A stretch of 64,000 nucleotides of DNA from Citrobacter amalonaticus (GCA_028994555.1 JARDVN010000001.1:4588001-4652000), one strand, 5' to 3'. Counted from the first letter of the stretch, positions 41,063 through 49,238 are shown. A program made the numbers and translations. The notes: generated from the letters alone by a model not told the origin.

Positions 41063-41658
41063 CCCGCAAAGCTCATGAGCTGCGAGGCGGCGTTTTCCGC
41101 TTCACGCTGGTCCTTGAATGACTGGGACAATACCCAGCGCCACAGAACATCGAGCGCGGCTTTGTACAGTTGCTGGAACTCGGTTTCGTCCATGTTGGCG
41201 AAAGCAATGCTGCGGGGATGTTTGCGAAGGGTGCCGTCAGGAAGCTGAATAGCATCATAGTGGCCAGACTCGATGATCACCCATGCACGGTATGCGTCAT
41301 AAGATTTGCAGATGCAGATACTACCGGCGCGCTTATCTGCGATACGGTCGAGATATTGCTCGGCGGCGTCCAGGAGTGCGGCTTCGCTTCCCGCGAATGA
41401 GGCAAGGAATTTGGCGTAGCCGGTTACCAGTTTGCGCTCGTTGGAGGAGATCGCCCCGCCAGTAGGCTCCCAGTATTCGAAACCGAGATTGAGTAACGCG
41501 AAAAAGCGACGGTGAAACGCCGGGTTGCGTACCTGCCGGAACTCTGCCACCAGCACGGCGCCGAGTTTGATTTTTGATTGCAGAATATCGCTGGTCTCCG
41601 GCGTCGCGGGGATCAGGATTCCTGAAGACTGCTTGATGAGTTGTAGTTCGTGCGCCAT
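41059..41658 (-). CDS. DUF1367-family protein
   Basis: 199 residues: MAHELQLIKQSSGILIPATPET, RNPAFHRRFFALLNLGFEYWEP, IADKRAGSICICKSYD...WRWVLSQSF. Matches the DUF1367 family of lambdoid nin regions (NinB-position). Function unknown. Unbroken. Confidence 0.8.
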   Translation of the reverse strand: MAHELQLIKQSSGILIPATPETSDILQSKIKLGAVLVAEFRQVRNPAFHRRFFALLNLGFEYWEPTGGAISSNERKLVTGYAKFLASFAGSEAALLDAAEQYLDRIADKRAGSICICKSYDAYRAWVIIESGHYDAIQLPDGTLRKHPRSIAFANMDETEFQQLYKAALDVLWRWVLSQSFKDQREAENAASQLMSFAG

Positions 41659-41692
41659 GGTTTCTCTCCGTGGCGCAGTAGGTTACGGTTGT

Positions 41693-41941
41693 TCAGACCG
41701 TTGATTTCATATTATCAGAAGGTGGGATTACCCGGTAGCCGAGACGGTGAATAAACTGCATAAAACCATTAGGAGTAAAGACCTCTTCATCATCCAGCAA
41801 AGGCCGCATAGAAACCATGCCATTGACGCGATAAATTAGATGCCTGCCCGATGAAGGAAAGCTAAACACCACGCAGCCGTCAGACCTTCTTACAATGTCA
41901 TACCAGTTGTCTTCTGACGTTTGCAAAGCTGAATCACTCAC
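41693..41941 (-). CDS. Unknown small phage protein
   Basis: 82 residues, MSDSALQTSEDNWYDIVRRSD, with HLIYRVNGMVSMRPLLDDEE and FIHRLGYRVIPP. No family recognised. It is a single gene between DUF1367 and the DinI-like gene, followed upstream by 117 bp with nothing I can identify. Confidence 0.55.
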   Translation of the reverse strand: MSDSALQTSEDNWYDIVRRSDGCVVFSFPSSGRHLIYRVNGMVSMRPLLDDEEVFTPNGFMQFIHRLGYRVIPPSDNMKSTV

Positions 41942-42058
41942 ATTTATGTTCTCCCTTCGAGCGACTAACAGACGCGATTAAAGATTGTCGGCAGCAGCAT
42001 CAGAGGGTTACGCAAATTGCGGTATTCTGAAAAATGCGCGCCAGCCTTAAGCGCAATT

Positions 42059-42293
42059 CTAATAAAACCAGTCGTCAGCGCTTTCCCAGGTATCCTGGAG
42101 GATTGATTCAATTTTCTTTTTTATCGTCCTTGTCACCACCAAAAACACTTAACCCATCGGACCCGGCACGGCGGATTGTGAGCCTGCAATTGTCATAGTG
42201 ATCATTCAGGCGCTTAAGCAGTTCTTTCTCCAGTGCTGGTACTGCGCCTTTAGGAAGTTCTTTCATGCGATCAATGGTTAATTCAACTTTCAT
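42059..42293 (-). CDS. DinI-like protein (one frame break)
   Basis: MKVELTIDRMKELPKGAVPALEKELLKRLN...GSDGLSVFGGDKDDKK then, after removing one T from 42117-42122, IESILQDTWESADDWFY. This is the DinI/Msg fold with the acidic C-terminal helix that binds RecA. 77 residues. DinI modulates RecA filaments and slows UmuD/LexA cleavage. GGAG sits before ATG 42293, and a LexA box lies 19 bp upstream. Confidence 0.87.
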
Positions 42294-42311
42294 AATAGCC
42301 TCCATTGCATG

Positions 42312-42331
42312 TACTGTGTTTTTATACAGTA
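42312..42331 (-). promoter_or_regulatory. LexA box of the DinI-like gene
   Basis: TACTGTGTTTTTATACAGTA: perfect CTGT-N8-ACAG with full TACTG/CAGTA ends. It lies directly upstream of the DinI-like gene. Confidence 0.92.
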
Positions 42332-42404
42332 TACCTATGCACGGAAATGATCAACGTTTTAAGAGCACAAATTGTTAATTTTCTGTCAGTATTAAAAAAA
42401 AGAA

Positions 42405-42422
42405 AACCCGCCGTAGCGGGTT
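42405..42422 (-). terminator. Hairpin terminator, copy A
   Basis: CCCGC-CGTA-GCGGG stem followed on the minus strand by TTTTCTTTTTTTT. First of three near-identical copies (also 42549-42568 and 42830-42846). Confidence 0.75.
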
Positions 42423-42430
42423 GAATTAGC

Positions 42431-42545
42431 AATGTTTTATTACGCCGCTATTTGTTTCTGCTGACAAAGCTCCGGCAAATTAGCACGCACCAGCGCCTCA
42501 GCGAGCGCTGGAGGCACAGCGTTACCACAGCCCGCTACCAGAAAG
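42431..42545 (-). pseudogene. Degenerate copy 1 of the methyltransferase 3' end
   Basis: On the minus strand GCGNAVPPALAEALVRANLPE, LCQQKQIAA and a stop: the last ~30 residues of the methyltransferase at 43430 with a few changes, cut off from any start. It is followed by hairpin copy A. A remnant left by duplication or by replacement of an older methyltransferase gene. Confidence 0.8.
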
Positions 42546-42548
42546 AAA

Positions 42549-42568
42549 AAACCCGCCGTAGCGGGTTT
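42549..42568 (-). terminator. Hairpin terminator, copy B, after the Cys-rich secreted gene
   Basis: AAACCCGC-TACG-GCGGGTTTTTT on the minus strand, about 32 bp past the stop of the gene at 42600. Same stem as copies A and C. Confidence 0.82.
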
Positions 42569-42599
42569 AATTTTGATGGTGAGTGCTATTTATTGATAA

Positions 42600-42767
42600 C
42601 TATTTCTGGCAAACCTTCTTGGACTTGCTGATAGAGCCATCATTACAAACAAATTTTTCACCCGAACAATGCGATATTCCGCCTTTCTTACCTGAGCATG
42701 GCTTGTTTGCTGCCGTTGCTGTCAGTGAAAAAAGTGACACCAATAAAACAACAAGAACTTTCTTCAT
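42600..42767 (-). CDS. Small secreted Cys-rich protein, phage cargo
   Basis: 55 residues. Signal peptide MKKVLVVLLVSLFSLTATAA (cleavage after ATA-A), mature part KPCSGKKGGISHCSGEKFVC then NDGSISKSKKVCQK, with four Cys that could make two disulfides and a basic charge. Own terminator (copy B), and flanked by degenerate methyltransferase ends, so it looks like inserted cargo. Similar small CxxG-type secreted proteins occur in other prophages, but I know no function. Confidence 0.75.
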   Translation of the reverse strand: MKKVLVVLLVSLFSLTATAANKPCSGKKGGISHCSGEKFVCNDGSISKSKKVCQK

Positions 42768-42829
42768 ATCCCTATTCCCATCAGTAAAAGTAAGTGAATC
42801 GTAGCAGGGATTGATGATGCGAAAAAGAA

Positions 42830-42846
42830 AACCCGCCGTAGCGGTT
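42830..42846 (-). terminator. Hairpin terminator, copy C
   Basis: CCCGCCGTAGCGG, the third copy, with one base of the stem lost compared with A and B. It precedes remnant copy 2 as copy A precedes copy 1. Confidence 0.6.
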
Positions 42847-42862
42847 TGAATTAGTAATATTT

Positions 42863-42955
42863 TATAAAGCCGCTATTTGTTCCTGCTGACACATCCCCGG
42901 AAAATTAGCTCGCACCAAAGCCTCAGCATGCGACGGGGTAATGAGACGACCCACC
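42863..42955 (-). pseudogene. Degenerate copy 2 of the methyltransferase 3' end
   Basis: Minus strand AEALVRANFPGMCQQEQIAAL: another, more decayed copy of the same 3' end. With copy A/C hairpins it defines a repeated unit of roughly 145 bp (hairpin, GAATTAG spacer, methyltransferase tail). Confidence 0.72.
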
Positions 42956-43212
42956 TACTTCTTCTCGTTCTGCGACGCCATATCCAGATAGCGCGGATCG
43001 GACGCCCTTGGCAGTGTCAGGCTTTGCTCGCGGTAGTAGCGAATTCGCTCCATGAAGTATTCACGCAGATGCTCTGGTTGCTCACGGGCTACCTGCTCAG
43101 CGATAACCGGCATATTCATGCGTTCTTTGTAAGCTACGCCACTGGCAGCAAGTTCAACGTTAACCTTGTCCTGCTCTTCTTTCGATTTTGCTGCAATGTT
43201 GTGGTTTGACAT
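42955..43212 (-). CDS. Unknown phage protein
   Basis: 85 residues, [20 protein letters not shown], charged and helical, with [20 protein letters not shown] and [15 protein letters not shown] overlaps the previous stop (TAATG), so it is coupled to the 60-residue gene upstream. No function recognised. Confidence 0.65.
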   Translation of the reverse strand: MSNHNIAAKSKEEQDKVNVELAASGVAYKERMNMPVIAEQVAREQPEHLREYFMERIRYYREQSLTLPRASDPRYLDMASQNEKK

Positions 43213-43395
43213 TAGTCTGCGGTTCTCCCTCTTTTTTTCCTTATCTCGTAAGGAGACCTGAGGCCATTTACAGAGGCCACTTCCCCAGCTTCAAATCTCT
43301 TGGCATTTGCAATTTCGGATTGAAGCACATGTTTTTTTATGTCGCTTCCTCAGTGCTATGTACTTTTCAGCTGGAGTCATTTCTTCGTGTGACAT
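43212..43395 (-). CDS. Unknown small phage protein (one frame break)
   Basis: Corrected 60 residues: [58 protein letters not shown]. One extra T in 43332-43338 hides it. Its ribosome site GAGGGG is the 3' arm of the hairpin at 43399-43424, so its translation may depend on that structure opening. Confidence 0.7.
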
Positions 43396-43398
43396 AAA

Positions 43399-43424
43399 AA
43401 TCCCCTCGAGTTATGGAGGGGATT
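43399..43424 (-). terminator. Terminator hairpin after the methyltransferase
   Basis: Perfect nine-base arms AATCCCCTC / GAGGGGATT, followed on the minus strand by TTTTTA. Lies between the methyltransferase stop and the next start. Confidence 0.75.
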
Positions 43425-43429
43425 ATAGG

Positions 43430-45292
43430 TCAGGCTGCAATTTGTTTCGACTGGCATAGCTCCGGCAGATTAGCCCTCACCAGCGCCTCAGCGAACGGCG
43501 GCGGCACCGCATTGCCACATCGCGCAACCTGCTTGTCCTTAGCATACTTCTTACCCCGATAGTCCTGGTCGATGATGTACCACTCAGGGAATCCCTGAGC
43601 GCGGTATAGCTCGTGCGGTTGAAGCATACGCATACCGATATCGACGATGCGGTACGTTATCCCATCGATGTCGACCATCCCGGTGCATTCCTCGCCGCAG
43701 AAATCACGCAGGAACGCCAGTGTCTGCTGTGCGCGGTTTTCGTCGTAGTCTTCGACCGCCAGCGTGGTTTTGACTTCCCCGACATGCAGGCCGCCGGCCG
43801 TAACTGTCGGCATTGGTTCACTCGTGGGCTGACCATCGCGACAGGTGCCGCGCAGTTTTACCAGGTGAGAAGCCACAACAGCATGATGATCGACCGTCGT
43901 CACCGAGTGGACTGGTTCATCCAGCCCGACTCCAGGTCCCGTATAGTTGCCGCCGTAGTGCTTTGCGAGAAACGCGGAAACCAGTTGCGATTTACCGCCA
44001 CCGCCCGCCGTAATCGTCGCACTCGGCTCGTCTGCCCGGTGACCGATGCTGGCCCCAAACTGGCGAGCGATGATCGGCGCAACCAGACAGGCACGGGACT
44101 GCTTCAGAATGGTATGAGCGGGTTTATCCAGCGGGCGCGGTTTTGCCTGGTATTCACTGCCGCCGTTACCAGCCAGGAACGGTGTAAGCGCGGCCTCAAC
44201 GATGCCGAGGGCATGACCATTCCCGCCCGGGCGCCGTGACGCGCCGGCGGTGATTGTCGGGACTGGTTGTGCGACATCCTGCCCTGTCGCGCCTGTTCTG
44301 AACTTCGTCAGGTGCGGTACGGCAACCGCGTAGCCATGCGTTTTGGTGATTGTCTGCAGCGGTTCTTCCAGCGACTGGCCCCGGAAGCAGTCGTAATGCG
44401 TTTTGGTGCTGGTATGGTTGCACTTCACGATAAACGGCGACGCGCTGTCGATAACGAAACGCTGAATACCACGCGCGATACGCTTGAGCGTATTCACTGC
44501 CAGTGGCTTTTTGCGGTCGAAGATCGACGGCGCAGGAATAGTCCAGTCGATACACTCCGCAGCGGTGCGCCACGGCATCAGCTTGCCAGCCTGAACCGCC
44601 GGTGATTTCGGATCCCCATGTGTTGGCTCCGGCCACACTATCGGTTTCCCGTCACAGCGCATAACCATGAAGAAGCGTTTTCTGATCGTCGGCGCACCGT
44701 AGTCACAGGCGCGCAGTTCCCGATACTCAACAACATAACCCAGACCTTTTACCAACCTGGCGGCGTCATCGCTGTCGAGAGGAATACCCAGGAATTCACA
44801 GCACTCCATCAGCGCAGGATGATTGGGAGAAATCCCCGTCGTTAGCATAGCGACGAAAGCCCGGAAGGTTTCGCCAACACGTTCAGGATCCGGGCGCATT
44901 TCACCAGCAAGAAGCGGCCCCCATGTTTTAAACTCTTCGACGTTCTCCAGCTTCATAACACGAGGCTTAACATCAAGCCCCCAGCGCAGTGTCACCCAAG
45001 CCAGACCGCGTATCGCTTTTTCAACAGGCTTCGCACCCTTGGCCTTGGAAAAGTGGCGGCAATCCGGGGAAAACCACGCGAGCGCAACCGGGCGGCCAGC
45101 AGTCGCAACTTTTGGACTGACGTCGTATACAGATTCGCAGTAGTGCAACGTATCAGGATGGTTTGTCGTGTGCATCGCCACGGCGTTCTCATCGTGGTTT
45201 ATAGCAATATCAACGCTGCGACCGATTGCCAGCTCAATTCCCGTACTCGCCCCGCCGCCGCCGGCAAAGTTATCAACGATGATTTCTCTCAC
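43430..45292 (-). CDS. DNA cytosine-5 methyltransferase, phage type
   Basis: 620 residues from a GTG (45292) overlapping the upstream stop as GTGA (VREIIVDNFAGGGGASTGIE). Motif I FAGGGGASTG; catalytic loop SPDCRHFSKAKG in place of the usual PPC; motif VI-like KLENVEEF; motif VIII RKRFFMVMR. A long variable region has at least six repeats of the form EP..TITAGG. C-terminal motif IX/X: ELYRAQGFPEWYII and CGNAVPPPFAEALV. Probably protects phage DNA from host restriction. An upstream in-frame ATG at 45367 would give 645 residues. Confidence 0.88.
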   Translation of the reverse strand: MREIIVDNFAGGGGASTGIELAIGRSVDIAINHDENAVAMHTTNHPDTLHYCESVYDVSPKVATAGRPVALAWFSPDCRHFSKAKGAKPVEKAIRGLAWVTLRWGLDVKPRVMKLENVEEFKTWGPLLAGEMRPDPERVGETFRAFVAMLTTGISPNHPALMECCEFLGIPLDSDDAARLVKGLGYVVEYRELRACDYGAPTIRKRFFMVMRCDGKPIVWPEPTHGDPKSPAVQAGKLMPWRTAAECIDWTIPAPSIFDRKKPLAVNTLKRIARGIQRFVIDSASPFIVKCNHTSTKTHYDCFRGQSLEEPLQTITKTHGYAVAVPHLTKFRTGATGQDVAQPVPTITAGASRRPGGNGHALGIVEAALTPFLAGNGGSEYQAKPRPLDKPAHTILKQSRACLVAPIIARQFGASIGHRADEPSATITAGGGGKSQLVSAFLAKHYGGNYTGPGVGLDEPVHSVTTVDHHAVVASHLVKLRGTCRDGQPTSEPMPTVTAGGLHVGEVKTTLAVEDYDENRAQQTLAFLRDFCGEECTGMVDIDGITYRIVDIGMRMLQPHELYRAQGFPEWYIIDQDYRGKKYAKDKQVARCGNAVPPPFAEALVRANLPELCQSKQIAA

Positions 45293-45546
45293 GCGTATTT
45301 CTCCATAGCGATGGCCAGTGACCGGGCCGCAGCGATTATTGACGGTACCGGCATTTGTTCCAGCCACATGCGGTTGATGTGATGCTTCAGGCGGCGCTGG
45401 TGATGTGCCGGAAGATCCCCGGCACTTTCAATCTGGCTATATACCATTCCTACTTCGGCAGGCCAGACAGTTTCCTCAACATTCACCAGCAGCAGGTTTT
45501 CCAGCTCAATTATCCGGTTCGTGGCATATTGCAGTAGCTGATCCAT
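45289..45546 (-). CDS. Unknown phage protein
   Basis: 85 residues from MDQLLQYATNRIIELENLLL (91 from an earlier ATG). Helical, with HHQRRLKHHINRMWLEQMP and SIIAAARSLAIAMEKYA. Stop overlaps the methyltransferase GTG. Function not recognised. Confidence 0.6.
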   Translation of the reverse strand: MDQLLQYATNRIIELENLLLVNVEETVWPAEVGMVYSQIESAGDLPAHHQRRLKHHINRMWLEQMPVPSIIAAARSLAIAMEKYA

Positions 45547-45773
45547 CACTTCGTCTCCCGCCATGCCCGCTTATTACATCTCGGGAAGCGTTCTAGCCTC
45601 CATATCCAAATCATCCACAACATCTTATTAAATTCAGGTAGTGCCCGATAATCATCAGCACTCATTTCGAGGGCCTTGAATCGCCACTTTGCCACCTTGA
45701 CCACCCGCCACAGCATCACCATACAAAACAGAGTGCAAACAACAAGGAAACCGAAAAAAAGATAAGTACTCAC
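45546..45773 (-). CDS. Small membrane protein
   Basis: 75 residues. One N-terminal membrane segment (LFFGFLVVCTLFCMVMLW) then a basic cytoplasmic tail with DDYRALPEFNKMLWMIWIW. No family recognised; coupled to the next gene at 45546. Confidence 0.55.
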   Translation of the reverse strand: MSTYLFFGFLVVCTLFCMVMLWRVVKVAKWRFKALEMSADDYRALPEFNKMLWMIWIWRLERFPRCNKRAWRETK

Positions 45774-45774
45774 C

Positions 45775-46674
45775 TCACTCCTCCTGCTGCGGTGCTGCTG
45801 GCAGTGGCATCCAATGGGTTACCAATATGTGCTCTATACAGCATGCGGCGGCCACATCTACTCTGTCGAAAAACAGCCCTGAATGCTCATCAAAGAACGA
45901 TACAAAGCAATGCCCCATCCTGTTCCTGGTTAGAACCTCCTGCTCGTCTTCCGGCATCCGCTCGCTGCACTTAATCCAGCCATCCTGAATCACCGGAGAG
46001 TTGCTTGGCTTCACATAACCGCTGTGCGCGTCGGCATCGTACGCCAGAATATCCGGCTCATCCGACAGTTCACCGATAAGGTGCCGCATGCGGTCAGCTT
46101 CGTAGCGAACGCGGTCAGGATACTCGGAACATTCGATTGTGATGCCGTCCCACGGGTACTGGCCTTTGCGATGCAGCATAGCGGTCCAGTTGGTTTTGCC
46201 GTTAGTTTCCGGCATTGAGCCGTACCATACAGTTAACTCAGGCCTGCTTTCGGCACCATGAAGCATGGCGGCGCGGCAAGCGTTCCAGCCCACGCATTCT
46301 GCATCAATCCCTTTGACGATCGGCGGAATGCGGCCGCTATTCATCCCTGATTTGCGGCTCGCGTTCCAACCAGATGCGAATAGGGTCTGATTAACGCCTG
46401 GCGGACATATTTCATTGATGTTACGGTGCGTCGCAGGTTCAGGGATGACAATCTCATTCGTCACCGCCTCCGCCTCGAGCGATGCCAGCGCGATACGGGC
46501 CAGCTCGCGCACAACTTCTGGCGGTGCGTATCTATCGTTCAGGTCGTCCCACAGGTCGCACATCTTCCTGCTGTTGTCTGGGTGAACATCATCGTTAGTG
46601 CCGGCCAGTGCGGTAATAACCTCGTCGGCTGCATCAATTATTTTTTGTGCCTGATCTCTGGTAATAGTGGTCAT
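45775..46674 (-). CDS. DUF551 / Ea22-like phage protein
   Basis: 299 residues from MTTITRDQAQKIIDAADEVI. The C-terminal DUF551 domain is marked by DGWIKCSERMPEDEQEVLTR and VTHWMPLPAAPQ. The middle (SGWNASRKSG, GWNACRAAML) resembles the Ea22/ead-type accessory proteins of lambdoid left arms. Unbroken. Function unknown. Confidence 0.75.
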   Translation of the reverse strand: MTTITRDQAQKIIDAADEVITALAGTNDDVHPDNSRKMCDLWDDLNDRYAPPEVVRELARIALASLEAEAVTNEIVIPEPATHRNINEICPPGVNQTLFASGWNASRKSGMNSGRIPPIVKGIDAECVGWNACRAAMLHGAESRPELTVWYGSMPETNGKTNWTAMLHRKGQYPWDGITIECSEYPDRVRYEADRMRHLIGELSDEPDILAYDADAHSGYVKPSNSPVIQDGWIKCSERMPEDEQEVLTRNRMGHCFVSFFDEHSGLFFDRVDVAAACCIEHILVTHWMPLPAAPQQEE

Positions 46675-47162
46675 GCCGCACGCTCCTGTTTTGATTTCCG
46701 CAGCGCCTCTTTGTAACTGGCCTTTGCTTCTTTTTTGGTGTCGGACCATTCGCCTTCAACATCACGACGTGGATATCCATAAGCCGCATCGTATGAGCAG
46801 CGGTACATCCGGCATTTCCCATGATGGTTATATTCGACTTCTGGAAGCTGGTAGCCCAACAACCATTCACTGAATGACAGGCAGCTATCTGCATCCAGGT
46901 AATCTTCGTATCGTGTCTTTTTCTTTGGCTCAGACAACGCAGCAATCGCCAACTCTTCGCCTTTATCTGTGACGTGATAGAGAACGCCACCGCCAACGAA
47001 ATCCGGTGCAGGCCGAGAAGTTGCACAACCATCAGCAACAAGCGCTTGCCACTTCGAGTTGTCCGTATGACCGTCGCCAGCGAGGAAATAATTGCGGTAC
47101 GGCGTCCTATTGCGCTCGTTGATACCCAGCGCGTGCTGCATGAGTTCTATTCCGGTGCTCAT
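46671..47162 (-). CDS. Unknown phage protein
   Basis: 163 residues, MSTGIELMQHALGINERNRT, with the frequently seen start pattern 'ALGI.ERNRTPYRNYF' and a charged C-terminus (TKKEAKASYKEALRKSKQE). Overlaps both neighbours by the ATGA type. Function not recognised. Confidence 0.65.
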   Translation of the reverse strand: MSTGIELMQHALGINERNRTPYRNYFLAGDGHTDNSKWQALVADGCATSRPAPDFVGGGVLYHVTDKGEELAIAALSEPKKKTRYEDYLDADSCLSFSEWLLGYQLPEVEYNHHGKCRMYRCSYDAAYGYPRRDVEGEWSDTKKEAKASYKEALRKSKQERAA

Positions 47163-47704
47163 TGTGCGACCTCCCGGTCCACAGTCATGGCATCAACAGC
47201 CATCAGCCGTTTGTTACACAGCCAACTGACCATCTGTGGTGATGTCTCGAATTTTTCAGCAATATCACGTAGCCGCATTCCGTCATCACGTAGCGCACAC
47301 ATCAGCTCGACATCTTCATCCGGATATTTTGTGCTCCAGTGTGAATCGCCACATTTCGCCAGACTTACACCCAGCAATTTCGCGCGGCGATAGATATTCT
47401 CTGTAGAACGCCCGAGTAATAGCGCTATCTCTTTTGCAGTTAACGAGTGACGATTGCGACGAATAAATCGATCATCATCCAGGGTGAAGGCTATGTGCTT
47501 TGGTTGCAGCAGGCCTGCGTGGCGAAGCTGGCGGGCGTGATATCGCGTCGCTGCCTCGCTCCGATTCAGCCTCAAACCTATTTCCCTGAAAGTGGCTGTC
47601 GGGTACATTGCGATCAACGTTTCATCCTCAGCGACCGTCCATGCACGCATATGCGCAGGACATTTGCCGGGAACACCCATTTTTTTCATAGAGAAGAAGC
47701 TCAT
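47159..47704 (-). CDS. Putative DNA-binding protein with repeated helix-turn-helix units
   Basis: 181 residues with three Myb/resolvase-like units: WTVAEDETLIAMYPTATFRE, IRRNRHSLTAKEIALLLGRS and MCALRDDGMRLRDIAEKFET. Probably a transcription or replication accessory factor. It sits in the replication operon between DUF1627 and the accessory genes. The role is inference. Confidence 0.65.
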   Translation of the reverse strand: MSFFSMKKMGVPGKCPAHMRAWTVAEDETLIAMYPTATFREIGLRLNRSEAATRYHARQLRHAGLLQPKHIAFTLDDDRFIRRNRHSLTAKEIALLLGRSTENIYRRAKLLGVSLAKCGDSHWSTKYPDEDVELMCALRDDGMRLRDIAEKFETSPQMVSWLCNKRLMAVDAMTVDREVAQ

Positions 47705-48471
47705 TTCCCCTCCCCGATAAATAAACTCAGCGCACGGCGATGTTTGTTAACTTCCCGAACGGCTACACGGAGTTTCTCCAGTCCGTGCAGGTTGGATTTG
47801 ACTTTGCGGATCTGGTTGCTGATTTCCCGTAGTGATGGGATCTGCATTGGCTGAGATGATTTTCTCAGTACAGGGATGCTTTCCAGGAATTCTTCTGTCC
47901 TGGTGTTGGTCGGTTCCGGTTCTGCCGATGGCGCCAGCGCAGGAAGCATTGCAACTTTCGGCGTGATCTCAATTTCCGGTAGTTCTGCAAACACTGGCTG
48001 CGGGATAATTTTCGTTTCGTCAGGAAGTCCCCACTTAACGCCTTTCCCCTGACCGATTTTTTTAATGTGCCTGCGTTTTGCCATCAGGCAGAGATTTGAC
48101 GCTAAGCCTCTGGGGTCGCGACCGACAGCCGATGCCAGTGCAACGGTATCCATGTTCCCGTTCTCGGTAAGTAGTGCGACGATGGCCTCAGGTTTAATCG
48201 GCTCAGTAACCTCACCGCGCAGCGGTTTTTTAGGCGCATCTTTCAAGTTTTTCGCGCGCAGTACGGTCTTCGCTGGCGCTGACCGAATACTTATTTTTCC
48301 GTCAGCATTACCTGTTACTTCCCATCCGCCATCGAAAAAATCACACAATCCCTGTTCACGCTGTTCGCGGAGCATATTCAGCGCTTCAACAGGTTCGATT
48401 TCCAGGCGTGCCGCAACTTCACGGTATGTTGCTTTGCCCATAGCTTTTAAAACATCGATTACGGTTTCCAT
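47701..48471 (-). CDS. DUF1627-family protein
   Basis: 256 residues: winged-helix-like start METVIDVLKAMGKATYREVA, then LREQREQGLCDFFDGGWEV and a second HTH-like part (NMDTVALASAVGRDPRGLASN), Pro-rich linker, helical end. This matches DUF1627 proteins that follow the helicase loader in many prophages. Unbroken. Confidence 0.75.
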   Translation of the reverse strand: METVIDVLKAMGKATYREVAARLEIEPVEALNMLREQREQGLCDFFDGGWEVTGNADGKISIRSAPAKTVLRAKNLKDAPKKPLRGEVTEPIKPEAIVALLTENGNMDTVALASAVGRDPRGLASNLCLMAKRRHIKKIGQGKGVKWGLPDETKIIPQPVFAELPEIEITPKVAMLPALAPSAEPEPTNTRTEEFLESIPVLRKSSQPMQIPSLREISNQIRKVKSNLHGLEKLRVAVREVNKHRRALSLFIGEGK

Positions 48472-48486
48472 AAAACCTCCAGGAAA

Positions 48487-49236
48487 TTATTTAACGATCC
48501 GGAGGTGGCTAACGTTTTTCCGGTAGCTTCCCCAGTCAAAATTTACCCACATCCCGCCGTCCATCTGGAGGCGATCGATAACCCGTGCGCCCAACGCATC
48601 AAGCAGGCCTTCATGGTTCAGGTTCGTCAGTACGCCAACCGGTCGCATGGAGGACAGACGACGATCGATAACCTGATTCAGAATGACTTTCTCACCACTA
48701 CTGCCGCGCTGAATTCCGACTTCATCCAGCACCAGCAGATCGACTTTGCAGAGGTCATCTAACAGTGACGCTTCCGATTGGCCGCCGTCATAGCACTCAC
48801 GCACCCGTAGCATCAGATCGGGGATAGTCACCACCAGCACGCTATGTCCACCAGCCAGCAGATGATTGCCGATAGCAGCAGCCAGATGGTTTTTCCCGGT
48901 ACCAGGGCCACCGCTAAACACGAAGCTCGCGAACCCAGCACCGAAATTCTGTGCGTAGCTCTTTGCCATCGTGAAGGCTTTGCGCTGCCCTTCCCCAGAT
49001 ACCTGGTAATTCGCGAACGTGCAGCTGCGATGTAGGCTTTGGATTCCTGAGCGGCCAAAGATTTTCTCTGTCCGGGCTTTCTGATTCAGCCTGTCCAGTT
49101 CTTCACACCGCTTCAGGCCTTCTTCCCGCTGCCACGCCAGCAGCTCTGCTGCGCTGGTGAACTTCGGCTGAACGCCTGGTGGAATGAGTTTTTTCAGGCG
49201 CTCAAGCGCACTTCCTGTACCAACCATGTTTTTCAT
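48487..49236 (-). CDS. DnaC-like helicase loader ATPase
   Basis: 249 residues from MKNMVGTGSALERLKKLIPP (ATG 49236). Walker A SGGPGTGKNHLAAAIGNHL (Asn replaces the usual Ser/Thr after GK), Walker B VDLLVLDEVGIQ, sensor TNLNHEG. Loads host DnaB at the phage origin. As printed it is fused to the upstream gene by one extra base in the C run 49242-49247; with five Cs the upstream gene stops and this one starts two bases later. Confidence 0.87.
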   Translation of the reverse strand: MKNMVGTGSALERLKKLIPPGVQPKFTSAAELLAWQREEGLKRCEELDRLNQKARTEKIFGRSGIQSLHRSCTFANYQVSGEGQRKAFTMAKSYAQNFGAGFASFVFSGGPGTGKNHLAAAIGNHLLAGGHSVLVVTIPDLMLRVRECYDGGQSEASLLDDLCKVDLLVLDEVGIQRGSSGEKVILNQVIDRRLSSMRPVGVLTNLNHEGLLDALGARVIDRLQMDGGMWVNFDWGSYRKNVSHLRIVK

Positions 49237-49238
49237 CG

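Noticed and set aside
42405..42846. CRISPR-like array from the three CCCGCCGTAGCGGG repeats
   Set aside because: Only three copies at uneven spacing, each a terminator stem followed by T runs, with coding remnants between; no spacers and no cas genes.
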